14,370 bases of DNA, from contig CALCSS010000205.1 of the NCBI GenBank assembly GCA_937893835.1, positions 1 through 14,370 on the forward strand, given 5' to 3'. Source of the DNA: an uncultured Fidelibacterota bacterium. GTDB taxonomy: Bacteria; Fidelibacterota; Marinisomatia; Marinisomatales; UBA1611. Both the position numbers and the translations under genes were made by a program. Of the stretch, positions 7,196 to 13,821 are shown piece after piece. Below the pieces are notes generated by a model. It was not told where the DNA came from. It did no database searches and saw nothing but the letters and a program-made list of their open reading frames with translations. How positions within the stretch are numbered: the first letter of the stretch is position 1; each line of letters opens with the position of its first letter.

Positions 7196-9145
7196 ATGAT
7201 CATGATACATAGACTGATCATCATCATTATCCATTTAGGTTGCCTATCAGGACAGACACTTACTGATAAACCTTTAGAGATCTGTAATAAACAGAGATCT
7301 TTGGCAAGGTGGTCATCGTCCGGATCATCCACCACAGAAGACCAGGAAAAGATCGATATTGTTTATTATGGAATAGATATTGAGATCGATATTGCAAACC
7401 AAGAGATCATCGGATCTGTCTTGGTCAATGGCTCGGTGGGGATGGATCAACCAGATTCGATCGAGTTAGACCTGACGAGTGAATTGGTTGTTGATTCGAT
7501 TGTGTCCTATGGCGAGACATTGAGTTTTGTTCATAATAATGATATGATAAAGGTCCCAACTCAGCCTTCCATTCCAGAAGGTTATGACTTTAGCTTGGAG
7601 ATCTATTACCATGGTACTCCTCCTTCCACTGGATTTGGATCATTTAATTTTGATGAGCATCTCAGCATAGATCACGTGTGGACGTTATCAGAGCCCTACG
7701 GTGCAAGGGATTGGTGGCCTTGTAAGGATGACCCCTCTGATAAGGCAGATTCATTGGATATCGTTATCATCGTGCCCAATGATCAGGTCGCTGTTTCAAA
7801 TGGTGTATTATTGGAGGAGACCGATCTCGGTGATGGTAGGAAAAAATATCATTGGTCAGAGAGATACCCGATATGTACCTATCTGGTCTCAATTACAACC
7901 TATCCCTATACTAAATGGGAGGATCAATATATTGGGCTGAACGGCGATACTCTGCCACTAGAGTATTATGTATATCCTGACCATTATGACGAAGTATATA
8001 GTAATTATATGATGACGAGTGACATGATGGAGGTCTTTGCTCATCGTTTTGGAGAGTATCCATTCATGGGTGAAAAATATGGTCATGCTGAGTTTGGAAG
8101 AGGGGGAGGAATGGAGCACCAGACCATAACGAGTTTAGGTGGTTACTCACAGTGGCTCATTGCCCATGAATTGGGTCATCAGTGGTGGGGTGACCTGATC
8201 ACATGTGATAGTTTTCATCATATTTGGCTCAATGAGGGGTTCGCAAGATATTCAGAGTCAATTTGGGAGGAGGCATCAGGTGGGTTTGATGCCTACAAGG
8301 AGTACTGGCAAAATCATTCCTATTTCGGTGAGGGAACCATTTACGTAGAGGAGCCCGTAACACCTAGCCAAATATTCAATGGTAATCTAACTTATAATAA
8401 AGCAGGTTGGGTCGTCCATATGCTAAGAGGTGTATTAGGTGACAGTCTCTTTTTTGAGACCCTTAAGGTATATGCCTCAAATGATTCACTCGCTTACTCC
8501 TCAGCGACAACAGAGGATCTTAAATTGATCTGTGAGGACGTGTCTGGAATAGAGCTAGATGATTTTTTTGAACAATGGATCTATGGTGAATATTATCCCA
8601 AGTATGGTCTGTCTTGGGAAATGTCTGACTCTGATGATCTGATCATAACAATAGAGCAGACCCAGAATTGGCAGTTTTTTCATATGCCGATTGAATTAAG
8701 AGTGCTTATTCCAGGCGATACTCTGACCTTTAAGGTTGATAATCAAGGCCAGATTGAACAATATAACCTTGGACCAGTGAGTGGTCTTCCTCAGGTGATC
8801 TGGCTTGATCCTGATAACTGGATATTAAAAGAGGTTGAGTATATGTCAATGGGAGGCATATTGCCAGACAAGCCAAAGATCACTGTCTATCCGGCCTATC
8901 CAAATCCATTCAATCCTGAAACATCCATACAGTATTTTGTACCTGAGCAATTAGGTGCCATCAATCCCTCTATTTCCATCTATGATGTTAGAGGGCATAA
9001 GGTAGAGGGATTTAATATTGGTATCGTATTTCCTGGAATGCATGAGTTCAAATGGAATGCCAATAGAGAAAGTTCAGGAATATATTTTTTTCAATTCTCT
9101 ATTGAGGAAATGTCATACTCTCAAAAGATTCAACTTATCAAATAA
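7196..9145 (+). CDS. Secreted M1-family zinc metallopeptidase with C-terminal sorting domain
   Basis: 649 residues from ATG 7196 (ATG 7202 is equally possible). A hydrophobic N-terminus rich in Ile precedes a probable cleavage site near SGQ (residue 20). An M1 N-terminal beta domain is followed by the catalytic domain: the substrate-binding GxMEN loop appears as GGGMEHQ (M306, E307), the zinc site is HELGHQWW (H324, E325, H328) with E347 in NEGFARY, spaced exactly as HExxHx18E, and the transition-state tyrosine is Y400 in YNKAGWVVHMLR. The enzyme should cleave N-terminal residues from peptides outside the cytoplasm. Residues from about 557 on form a beta-sandwich sorting domain: YPAYPNPFNPE, ISIYDVRGHKV, SSGIYFFQF, ending KIQLIK, as in type IX secretion cargo and FlgD-like tails. 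folB starts one base after its stop. Confidence 0.95.
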   Translation: MIMIHRLIIIIIHLGCLSGQTLTDKPLEICNKQRSLARWSSSGSSTTEDQEKIDIVYYGIDIEIDIANQEIIGSVLVNGSVGMDQPDSIELDLTSELVVDSIVSYGETLSFVHNNDMIKVPTQPSIPEGYDFSLEIYYHGTPPSTGFGSFNFDEHLSIDHVWTLSEPYGARDWWPCKDDPSDKADSLDIVIIVPNDQVAVSNGVLLEETDLGDGRKKYHWSERYPICTYLVSITTYPYTKWEDQYIGLNGDTLPLEYYVYPDHYDEVYSNYMMTSDMMEVFAHRFGEYPFMGEKYGHAEFGRGGGMEHQTITSLGGYSQWLIAHELGHQWWGDLITCDSFHHIWLNEGFARYSESIWEEASGGFDAYKEYWQNHSYFGEGTIYVEEPVTPSQIFNGNLTYNKAGWVVHMLRGVLGDSLFFETLKVYASNDSLAYSSATTEDLKLICEDVSGIELDDFFEQWIYGEYYPKYGLSWEMSDSDDLIITIEQTQNWQFFHMPIELRVLIPGDTLTFKVDNQGQIEQYNLGPVSGLPQVIWLDPDNWILKEVEYMSMGGILPDKPKITVYPAYPNPFNPETSIQYFVPEQLGAINPSISIYDVRGHKVEGFNIGIVFPGMHEFKWNANRESSGIYFFQFSIEEMSYSQKIQLIK

Positions 9146-9146
9146 G

Positions 9147-9503
9147 ATGGATTGCATTAGGATCATTAATCTAAAAATTCCTGCAAGACATGGAGTCTAT
9201 GACCTTGAAAAGGACAAGGATGGATTATTTGAGTTAGATGTTGAGTTATTTTTAGATCTTAGTATCGCCGGTAGGTCTGATCTGTTGTCTGATACTGTAG
9301 ACTATGATGAGTTAATTGCATTGATCACAGATGTTTTCACTAGAAAGGATCACAATCTGATCGAATCTGCAGGAGAAGATATTTCTAGTGAATTATTATC
9401 TAACTATCCTGTGGATCGGGTCATGGTAAGGATCAGGAAACCTCATGCGCCGATCATGGCAAATCTTGATACTGTCGAAGTGGAAGTGATCAGGGAAAAA
9501 TGA
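9147..9503 (+). CDS. folB: Dihydroneopterin aldolase
   Basis: 118 residues; converts 7,8-dihydroneopterin to 6-hydroxymethyl-7,8-dihydropterin plus glycolaldehyde in folate synthesis. The active-site residues known from the S. aureus enzyme (E22, Y54, E74, K100) match here as E21 in HGVYDLEKD, Y53 in DTVDYDEL, E73 in NLIESAGEDI, and K98 in VRIRKPHAPI. Start ATG 9147 fits the family N-terminus (MDCIRIINLKIPARHGV). The frame stays open upstream into the peptidase gene, but that extension is not part of the family. Only one base separates it from the peptidase stop, and folK starts immediately after its TGA. The product of FolB is the substrate of FolK, so the pair encodes successive steps. Confidence 0.96.
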   Translation: MDCIRIINLKIPARHGVYDLEKDKDGLFELDVELFLDLSIAGRSDLLSDTVDYDELIALITDVFTRKDHNLIESAGEDISSELLSNYPVDRVMVRIRKPHAPIMANLDTVEVEVIREK

Positions 9504-10013
9504 ATGAATTCCAATATGGTATATTTATCATTAGGTTCAAACATCGGGGATAGAGAGTCCAATCTTGCCCAGGCCACTATGGCGCTTTCGATTAATTTTG
9601 AAATTTCAGGTATCAAGAGTTCATCATACTATGAGACAGAACCACTATATAATCAAGATCAACCAGAATTTTTGAACTCAGTTGTAAAATTTTCTACGAC
9701 CCTGAGACCATTTGACGTTTTGGATGTGATCCAAAAAGTTGAGACCATGTTAGGTCGGCCAATCTCAAGAGAAAAGAATCAGCCTAGGACAATTGACATT
9801 GATATATTATTTCACGGAGATGCTACGATCGAGACTGAAGAACTTTCTATCCCACACCCAATGATATCATTAAGAAAATTTATCTTAATACCATTTGCTG
9901 AAATTGAGCCAAACTTTCAAATTCCACATTCAAATTTGACATTAAATGATTTGATTGAGCATTGCCCAGATAATTCCAGAGTAATAAGGCACCATATGGA
10001 TATTCAAGCATGA
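9504..10013 (+). CDS. folK: 6-hydroxymethyl-7,8-dihydropterin pyrophosphokinase (HPPK)
   Basis: 169 residues; transfers pyrophosphate from ATP to hydroxymethyl-dihydropterin, the substrate for dihydropteroate synthase. Family features in order: VYLSLGSNIGDRESNL (6-21), YYETEPLYNQDQPEFLNSVV (42-61) shaping the pterin pocket, the VETMLGRPISREKNQPRTIDIDIL signature (79-102) with Mg-binding D98 and D100, and IPHPMISLRKFILIPFAEI. The start ATG directly follows the folB stop; an internal ATG at residue 5 (MVYLSLGSN) is a plausible alternative, closer to typical N-termini. The TGA overlaps the next ATG by four bases (ATGA), indicating translational coupling with the deoxynucleoside kinase. No folP is in the window. 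Confidence 0.96.
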   Translation: MNSNMVYLSLGSNIGDRESNLAQATMALSINFEISGIKSSSYYETEPLYNQDQPEFLNSVVKFSTTLRPFDVLDVIQKVETMLGRPISREKNQPRTIDIDILFHGDATIETEELSIPHPMISLRKFILIPFAEIEPNFQIPHSNLTLNDLIEHCPDNSRVIRHHMDIQA

Positions 10014-10654
10014 AAAATTTATACTATATTGCAATTGAAGGCCCGATCGGAGTTGGAAAGACCAGCCTCGCCAACCTTATGTCAAAAGAACTTGGCGCCA
10101 GGCTTGTCCTAGAGGAGTTTGAGGAAAATCCATTCCTCCCTGACTTTTATAAAGATCCAGAAAGATATTCATTTCAGACACAGTTATTCTTCTTATTGCA
10201 AAGATATCGCCAACAGCAAGAACTGAGACAAGTGGATATGTTTCAAAATCTTTTGCTCACTGACTATATGTTTGTAAAAGATAGATTGTTTGCTTCATTG
10301 AATTTGGGTGAAAAAGAGATGCAGCTTTATGATACTGTTGCTAACCTCCTAGAGCGAAACATTATTAAACCTGATCTTGTCATATACCTCCAGGCAGATT
10401 CTGATACACTTATGAAAAATATTGCCAATAGAGGTAGAGAGATGGAGACAGATATTACCTATGAATACATAGATGCATTGAGTCAGGTATATACAGAATA
10501 TTTCTTTCGATATCAAGATACTCCACTTGTCATTATAAATACAAACAATATCGATTTTGTTCATAATGAGAAAGACCTTCAAGAGGTCATCCAATATATA
10601 AGGCAGCCAATATCGGGCACTAAATTCTTTAATCCAGTTTCAGATATTAAATGA
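10010..10654 (+). CDS. Deoxynucleoside kinase (dAK/dGK/dCK family)
   Basis: 214 residues; phosphorylates deoxynucleosides with ATP for dNTP salvage. Walker A is GPIGVGKTS (11-19) in IAIEGPIGVGKTSLANLM. Family landmarks follow: the ELGARLVLEEFEENPFLPDFY segment with the catalytic/substrate Glu region, the FQTQLFFLLQRYRQQ helix (substrate Gln and Arg), LLTDYMFVKDRLFASLNL (the DRxF/ERS-type motif), LVIYLQADSDTLMKNIANRGREME (lid Arg), and VYTEYFFRY. Length matches the bacterial dAK/dGK group; base preference cannot be read. Start is the ATG overlapping the folK stop, and its own stop overlaps the next start by four bases. In many Bacteroidota this kinase sits next to folK, so the order here follows a known FCB pattern. 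Confidence 0.93.
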   Translation: MKNLYYIAIEGPIGVGKTSLANLMSKELGARLVLEEFEENPFLPDFYKDPERYSFQTQLFFLLQRYRQQQELRQVDMFQNLLLTDYMFVKDRLFASLNLGEKEMQLYDTVANLLERNIIKPDLVIYLQADSDTLMKNIANRGREMETDITYEYIDALSQVYTEYFFRYQDTPLVIINTNNIDFVHNEKDLQEVIQYIRQPISGTKFFNPVSDIK

Positions 10655-10830
10655 TAAAATGGATACTCCTTGGTTCGCTTTTCTATGCCATATATAGAGC
10701 ATTTCGCCCTATGCTGTCGATTTTCAGATTCAGCCGAACAGTAAAAGAAAAGAAAAAAAGAGAAGGCATACACAAAAAGGTCTCAAAGATGGATATTCAA
10801 GATGCTGAGTTTGAGGATAATATCAAATAA
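10651..10830 (+). CDS. Small single-span membrane protein (59 aa) ending in a DAEFED motif
   Basis: ATG 10651 overlaps the kinase TGA (ATGA) and the frame runs to TAA 10828-10830. Residues 1-18 (IKWILLGSLFYAIYRAF) form one hydrophobic segment, followed by a basic stretch (FRFSRTVKEKKKREG, HKKVSK) and an acidic end (MDIQDAEFEDNIK). The topology fits an N-terminal anchor with a cytoplasmic tail. The arrangement of hydrophobic helix, Lys-rich tail and terminal DAEFED resembles small membrane proteins of the DUF4834 kind in FCB bacteria; I am not certain of that family name. It is the last gene of the folB-folK-kinase unit, before a terminator-like hairpin. It is short, but the overlap and ordered composition argue that it is real. 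Confidence 0.7.
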   Translation: MIKWILLGSLFYAIYRAFRPMLSIFRFSRTVKEKKKREGIHKKVSKMDIQDAEFEDNIK

Positions 10831-10843
10831 TGGATCTCAAAAT

Positions 10844-10870
10844 AATCACACCATCTATGTGATTTGTTTT
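10844..10870 (+). terminator. Rho-independent terminator closing the M1-fol-kinase unit
   Basis: AATCACA (10844-10850) pairs perfectly with TGTGATT (10858-10864) around a 7-base loop, followed by TGTTTT. It lies 14 bases after the stop of the last gene of the unit. The stem is 7 bp and fairly AT-rich, so termination may be partial. Confidence 0.55.
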
Positions 10871-10891
10871 GGATGAACGTTAGATTTTAAT

Positions 10892-11563
10892 GTGGGGTTG
10901 GACATAAGACATTTTTTAAAAGTTACAATAGTTCTATTGATTGGTTTTGTCTGGGCCCAAGATAATTACAAAAAAACAGTTGAGAATAAAGAACAGACTG
11001 TAATGGTTCGCGATCATTATGATAATGGGAATTTGAAAGAAGAGGGGATGAAAAAAGCTGATTCAAAAGTAGGTGTTTGGACATATTGGAAGGAGGATGG
11101 AAAAAAATATTTGACTGAGAATTACATTGAAGGTAAAAAAGACGGCATCCAGATCAGTTGGTATGATGTTGGAAAAAAGAATATTGAACAAAATTATAAG
11201 AATAATGTAAAAGATGGTCTATTCATTGCCTGGTATGAGAATGGGCAGAAAAAACAAACTGGAAAATTTATTAATGGTAACAAGATCGGTAAAATGTCAT
11301 ACTGGTATGATGATGGAGAAATATGGATGCAGGAAAATTATGATATGGGTAAGAAGCATGGACTTATGGTAGGCTGGTATAAAAATGGTCAGAAAAGCAT
11401 TGAGCAAAATTGGAACAACAACAAAGAACATGGACCATATGTTATGTGGTATGGTAGCGGTATTAAAAAGGAAGAAGGTATTATGCAAGATGGTGTAGCG
11501 GTAGGCAGATGGATCTACTATAAGGAGAATGGTCAAATAGACAAGGTATTGGACCATGACTAG
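10892..11563 (+). CDS. Exported MORN-repeat protein (YwqK antitoxin-like family)
   Basis: 223 residues from GTG 10892 (TTG 10898 is an alternative; the ATG at 10890 is in another frame and stops after five codons). A signal peptide (FLKVTIVLLIGFVWAQ, cleavage near A22-Q23) precedes a 20-residue linker. Residues 43-210 are seven consecutive 24-residue repeats of the MORN_2 type (YxNGxxxxxxxxxxxKxxGxxxxW), with a partial eighth to the end (KENGQIDKV). Such proteins form extended beta meanders and are often annotated as YwqK antitoxin components, a name resting on one Bacillus locus. There is no toxin gene adjacent here, and the signal peptide places it outside the cytoplasm, so an antitoxin role is not supported. 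It has no Shine-Dalgarno and appears to be transcribed alone. It is visibly AT-richer than the first 3 kb. Confidence 0.85.
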   Translation: MGLDIRHFLKVTIVLLIGFVWAQDNYKKTVENKEQTVMVRDHYDNGNLKEEGMKKADSKVGVWTYWKEDGKKYLTENYIEGKKDGIQISWYDVGKKNIEQNYKNNVKDGLFIAWYENGQKKQTGKFINGNKIGKMSYWYDDGEIWMQENYDMGKKHGLMVGWYKNGQKSIEQNWNNNKEHGPYVMWYGSGIKKEEGIMQDGVAVGRWIYYKENGQIDKVLDHD

Positions 11564-11628
11564 ATATTACTCAAACCTTGTCTTATTTTTTGGTTCAAGA
11601 AAATATATTTTGGTAAATAAATTGGCTT

Positions 11629-11655
11629 TTGATTCTTAAATATATCAATTATAAT
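11629..11655 (+). promoter_or_regulatory. Candidate sigma70-type promoter before the beta-barrel-rsmE genes
   Basis: TTGATT (11629-11634) and a perfect TATAAT (11650-11655) are separated by 15 bases, 26 bases before ATG 11681. The gap 11564-11680 is very AT-rich, so a chance TATAAT is possible and the spacing is shorter than ideal. FCB bacteria may use a different -10 consensus. Confidence 0.3.
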
Positions 11656-11680
11656 AAAAAATTAGAGTTACTCTTAGACC

Positions 11681-12262
11681 ATGAAAATATTATATAGTCT
11701 TATTCTTTGTTCATTCTTGTTTGGTGAATTTGATCAATTTTATAATGGTTTTGGAATGGATATCGGAAAAAGTGGGTCTGGGCTATTCATTACACGCCAA
11801 GCCATTCATGATTCCGAATATTTCTCTTTAAATGGAGAACTGAGATTTTATGATATCAAAGCCTCAGAAGAAACCATAGTGTATGACTATTACAGTGGGC
11901 AATATCAAACAGTTGGAGGTAAAAGCCTGATTATGTTGCCACTGTTCTTTGGTGCCAACTATTATTTATTTAATGGAAAGATAGAAAATAATTTTTCTCC
12001 ATTCCTTACCTTGAGAGTTGGTGGGGTGTTCAGCGTAGATGGCAAGGAAGTTGGAAGTTTCAGACAAAGATGGGAGAATCCTGATACCCAGATCACTCCA
12101 GGTGGTTTTTTAGGAGTGGGTATTGATTTTAAAATGGTAGGCCAGACCTCGGTCTCAGTGATGATAGGATTAGAATTGCTCCCACTAGAACATGAGTTTG
12201 ATGGTTTGGATGATTATTCAGGAAGATTGATCCATATCTCATTCAATAGACGATCACAGTAA
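11681..12262 (+). CDS. Predicted outer-membrane beta-barrel protein, function unknown
   Basis: 193 residues with a short signal peptide (MKILYSLILCSFLFGEF, cleavage around residue 15). The mature part alternates polar and hydrophobic residues in beta-strand fashion with Gly and aromatic ends: FYNGFGMDIGKSGSGLFITRQ, FSLNGELRFYDIKA, LIMLPLFFGANYYLF, FSPFLTLRVGGVFSV, GGFLGVGIDFKMV, SVSVMIGLELLPL, RLIHISFNR. This resembles a small eight-stranded barrel of the OmpW/porin-like sort seen in FCB genomes, but no specific family is recognised and the terminal residue is not the canonical Phe. The TAA shares a base with the rsmE ATG (TAATG), so an envelope protein and an rRNA methyltransferase are translationally coupled, probably by packing rather than function. 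Confidence 0.7.
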   Translation: MKILYSLILCSFLFGEFDQFYNGFGMDIGKSGSGLFITRQAIHDSEYFSLNGELRFYDIKASEETIVYDYYSGQYQTVGGKSLIMLPLFFGANYYLFNGKIENNFSPFLTLRVGGVFSVDGKEVGSFRQRWENPDTQITPGGFLGVGIDFKMVGQTSVSVMIGLELLPLEHEFDGLDDYSGRLIHISFNRRSQ

Positions 12263-12963
12263 TGCCCAACGCTTTTTTTCTGGAGCCAGACAATCTAAGA
12301 GGAAACTCTTTTAGTTTAGATGAAAAGGAATCCCATCATGCGTCCCATGTGTTTCGATTAAGACCTGGTGATATAATATCTTTGCTCAATGGCAAAGGGA
12401 TTGGATATAAAGGAGTAATAGAGGAAAATGATGGTGGGATCATACGTGGGAAGATAGAACAAACGTTAGAGCATCTAGGAGAGAACGATAATGAGATAAT
12501 TATTGCTCCAGCACTTTTAAAGAGAGACCGGTTTGAAAATTTAATAGAAAAAGCCACTGAATTGGGTGTGAAGGAGATTCACCCAATCTTGACTGAACGA
12601 TGTATCAAAAGGACTATTAATCTAGAACGATGTAAAAAGATAGTTTTGTCTTCCGCTAAGCAGTGCCAGAGAAGCCATTTCCCAATTATCCGTGACCCTG
12701 TAGGAATAATTCCATGGCTATATGAGCAAAAAGAACAATGTTTTGCGGGTGTGATGGGTATGGCAAAACGCTTGACAAAGTTTCAATTCAATAAGAAGAT
12801 GCCGATCAATGTTTTAATTGGTCCAGAAGGAGATTTTTCTAATGAAGAGTTGGACCATATGAAAGAGACTGGAGTGAAACTATTTTCATTGGGTAATAGG
12901 CGTTTGAGGGCGGACACGGCAGCTCAGGCCTCGCTATCCATATTAAATGAATTATTAGTATGA
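12262..12963 (+). CDS. rsmE: 16S rRNA (uracil-1498-N3)-methyltransferase
   Basis: 233 residues; methylates N3 of U1498 in 16S rRNA of the 30S subunit using S-adenosylmethionine. It has the N-terminal PUA-like domain (HHASHVFRLRPGDIISLLNGKG, 25-46) and a C-terminal SPOUT knot domain: LLKRDRFENLIEKATELGVKEI, TERC, SSAKQCQRSHFP, the SAM-binding LIGPEGDFSNEEL, and LGNRRLRADTAAQASLSIL. Family members usually read GPEGGFS and LRxETA; here they are GPEGDFS and LRADTA, conservative differences. Length matches the family. Start is the ATG overlapping the upstream stop. The HIT gene follows after seven bases. Confidence 0.96.
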   Translation: MPNAFFLEPDNLRGNSFSLDEKESHHASHVFRLRPGDIISLLNGKGIGYKGVIEENDGGIIRGKIEQTLEHLGENDNEIIIAPALLKRDRFENLIEKATELGVKEIHPILTERCIKRTINLERCKKIVLSSAKQCQRSHFPIIRDPVGIIPWLYEQKEQCFAGVMGMAKRLTKFQFNKKMPINVLIGPEGDFSNEELDHMKETGVKLFSLGNRRLRADTAAQASLSILNELLV

Positions 12964-12970
12964 GGATCAT

Positions 12971-13315
12971 ATGGACGATTGTTTATTTTGTAAGATCATA
13001 AATAAGACTATACCAGCAGAAATTATCTATGAGAATGATAGGGTATTGGCCTTCAATGATATTAACCCACAAGCGCCCACACATATTCTGATCATACCCA
13101 AGGTGCATATTCCCACATTAAATGACCTTGAAAGGGACCATAGAAACTTGATCGGTGAGTTGGTCCTTGTTGCAAGTGACTTGGCCAAAGAACTTGATAT
13201 TGCTGATGATGGATACCGAACCAATTTCAATTGTAATGATTCTGGAGGGCAAACGGTGTATCATATACATCTACATCTATTAGGTGGTAGAGAATTTGGC
13301 TGGCCGCCAGGATAA
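12971..13315 (+). CDS. HIT-family (histidine triad) nucleotide hydrolase, HinT-like
   Basis: 114 residues, the usual length for HinT-type proteins. The catalytic triad motif is HIHLHLL (H98, H100, H102) with the upstream QTVYH strand; the N-terminal CLFCKI (C4, C7) with H46 corresponds to the zinc site found in many bacterial members. DINPQAPTHILIIPKVHIPTL (30-50) and the WPPG C-terminus are typical of the group that hydrolyses purine nucleoside phosphoramidates and acyl-adenylates. A GAGG element overlapping the rsmE stop sits five bases before the ATG. The seven-base gap implies transcription with rsmE. The physiological substrate is generally unclear for this family. Confidence 0.94.
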   Translation: MDDCLFCKIINKTIPAEIIYENDRVLAFNDINPQAPTHILIIPKVHIPTLNDLERDHRNLIGELVLVASDLAKELDIADDGYRTNFNCNDSGGQTVYHIHLHLLGGREFGWPPG

Positions 13316-13372
13316 TGATTTGATCTAGAAGATATTTTAGTATTTCTAAATGATTACAATTAAAATCAATCA

Positions 13373-13717
13373 ATGAAAAAATATGGAAAATTGCAATGGA
13401 TATTCAAATTGAATATCTGGTTCACTAGTATTTCCCTAATATTTTTCACAACACCAATTCAAGGGAATACTCCCAATGTCCTAGAGGATCAAAATAATGA
13501 TAAGACCTCAAATTTATATTACCCTTATCTGCAGATCGAAGATTCTCAACTTCACTATGTCTTTGACTCAGAGGGAGATAGAGTGATCTCTGTAAACTTT
13601 AACAAATATGGCAGCTTGGTATCAAAGACAGCATATGGCTCTAAGGAAAAGAAACATAGGTTTATCTTCAATGATGTCTGTGAGCGGGAAGAGTGCCAGC
13701 AGTTCATGCATCCATAA
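13373..13717 (+). CDS. Unrecognised small exported protein (114 aa)
   Basis: A basic N-terminus (MKKYGKLQWIFKL) leads into a hydrophobic segment (IWFTSISLIFFTTPIQG) with a plausible cleavage site near G31. The mature part of roughly 83 residues is predicted beta-rich: YYPYLQIEDSQLHYVFDSEGDR, VISVNFNKYGSLVSKTAYG, HRFIFNDV, then a tail with two cysteines (C102 and C107 in DVCEREECQQF) five apart that could form a disulfide or bind metal. No family is recognised. It stands between the HIT gene and smc with 57 bases before and about 100 after it, with no Shine-Dalgarno or overlap to tie it to either. The signal peptide supports it being real. Confidence 0.6.
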   Translation: MKKYGKLQWIFKLNIWFTSISLIFFTTPIQGNTPNVLEDQNNDKTSNLYYPYLQIEDSQLHYVFDSEGDRVISVNFNKYGSLVSKTAYGSKEKKHRFIFNDVCEREECQQFMHP

Positions 13718-13762
13718 TATATAATTTGTTTTACCATAATGAGGGAATATTTATCATATCCA

Positions 13763-13804
13763 CGGGTAGATTTCTCGTCATGAATTTCGTAAATTACTCT
13801 ACCG
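13763..13804. repeat. Inverted repeat with nested hairpin just upstream of smc
   Basis: GGTAGA (13765-13770) is complementary to TCTACC (13798-13803), and a C/G pair at the outer edge extends it if one G bulges. Inside lies AATTT (13783-13787) with AAATT (13791-13795) around CGT. No T run follows, so it is not a standard terminator; it ends 17 bases before the smc start and could be an operator or leader structure. Confidence 0.3.
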
Positions 13805-13821
13805 CATCCTAACCAACTCTA

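Noticed and set aside
9018..9146. Upstream extension of folB into the peptidase gene
   Set aside because: The extra residues do not belong to the FolB family, whose N-terminus begins at ATG 9147.
10892..11563. Toxin-antitoxin locus based on YwqK resemblance
   Set aside because: No adjacent toxin gene, and a signal peptide places the protein outside the cytoplasm; the family name is a weak annotation.
11564..11680. Possible small gene or RNA in the 117-base spacer
   Set aside because: Very AT-rich with stops in all frames and no stable stem; only a candidate promoter was retained.
13780..13812. Ten-codon frame MNFVNYSTAS between the orphan gene and smc
   Set aside because: Too short, no ribosome binding site, no coding pattern.
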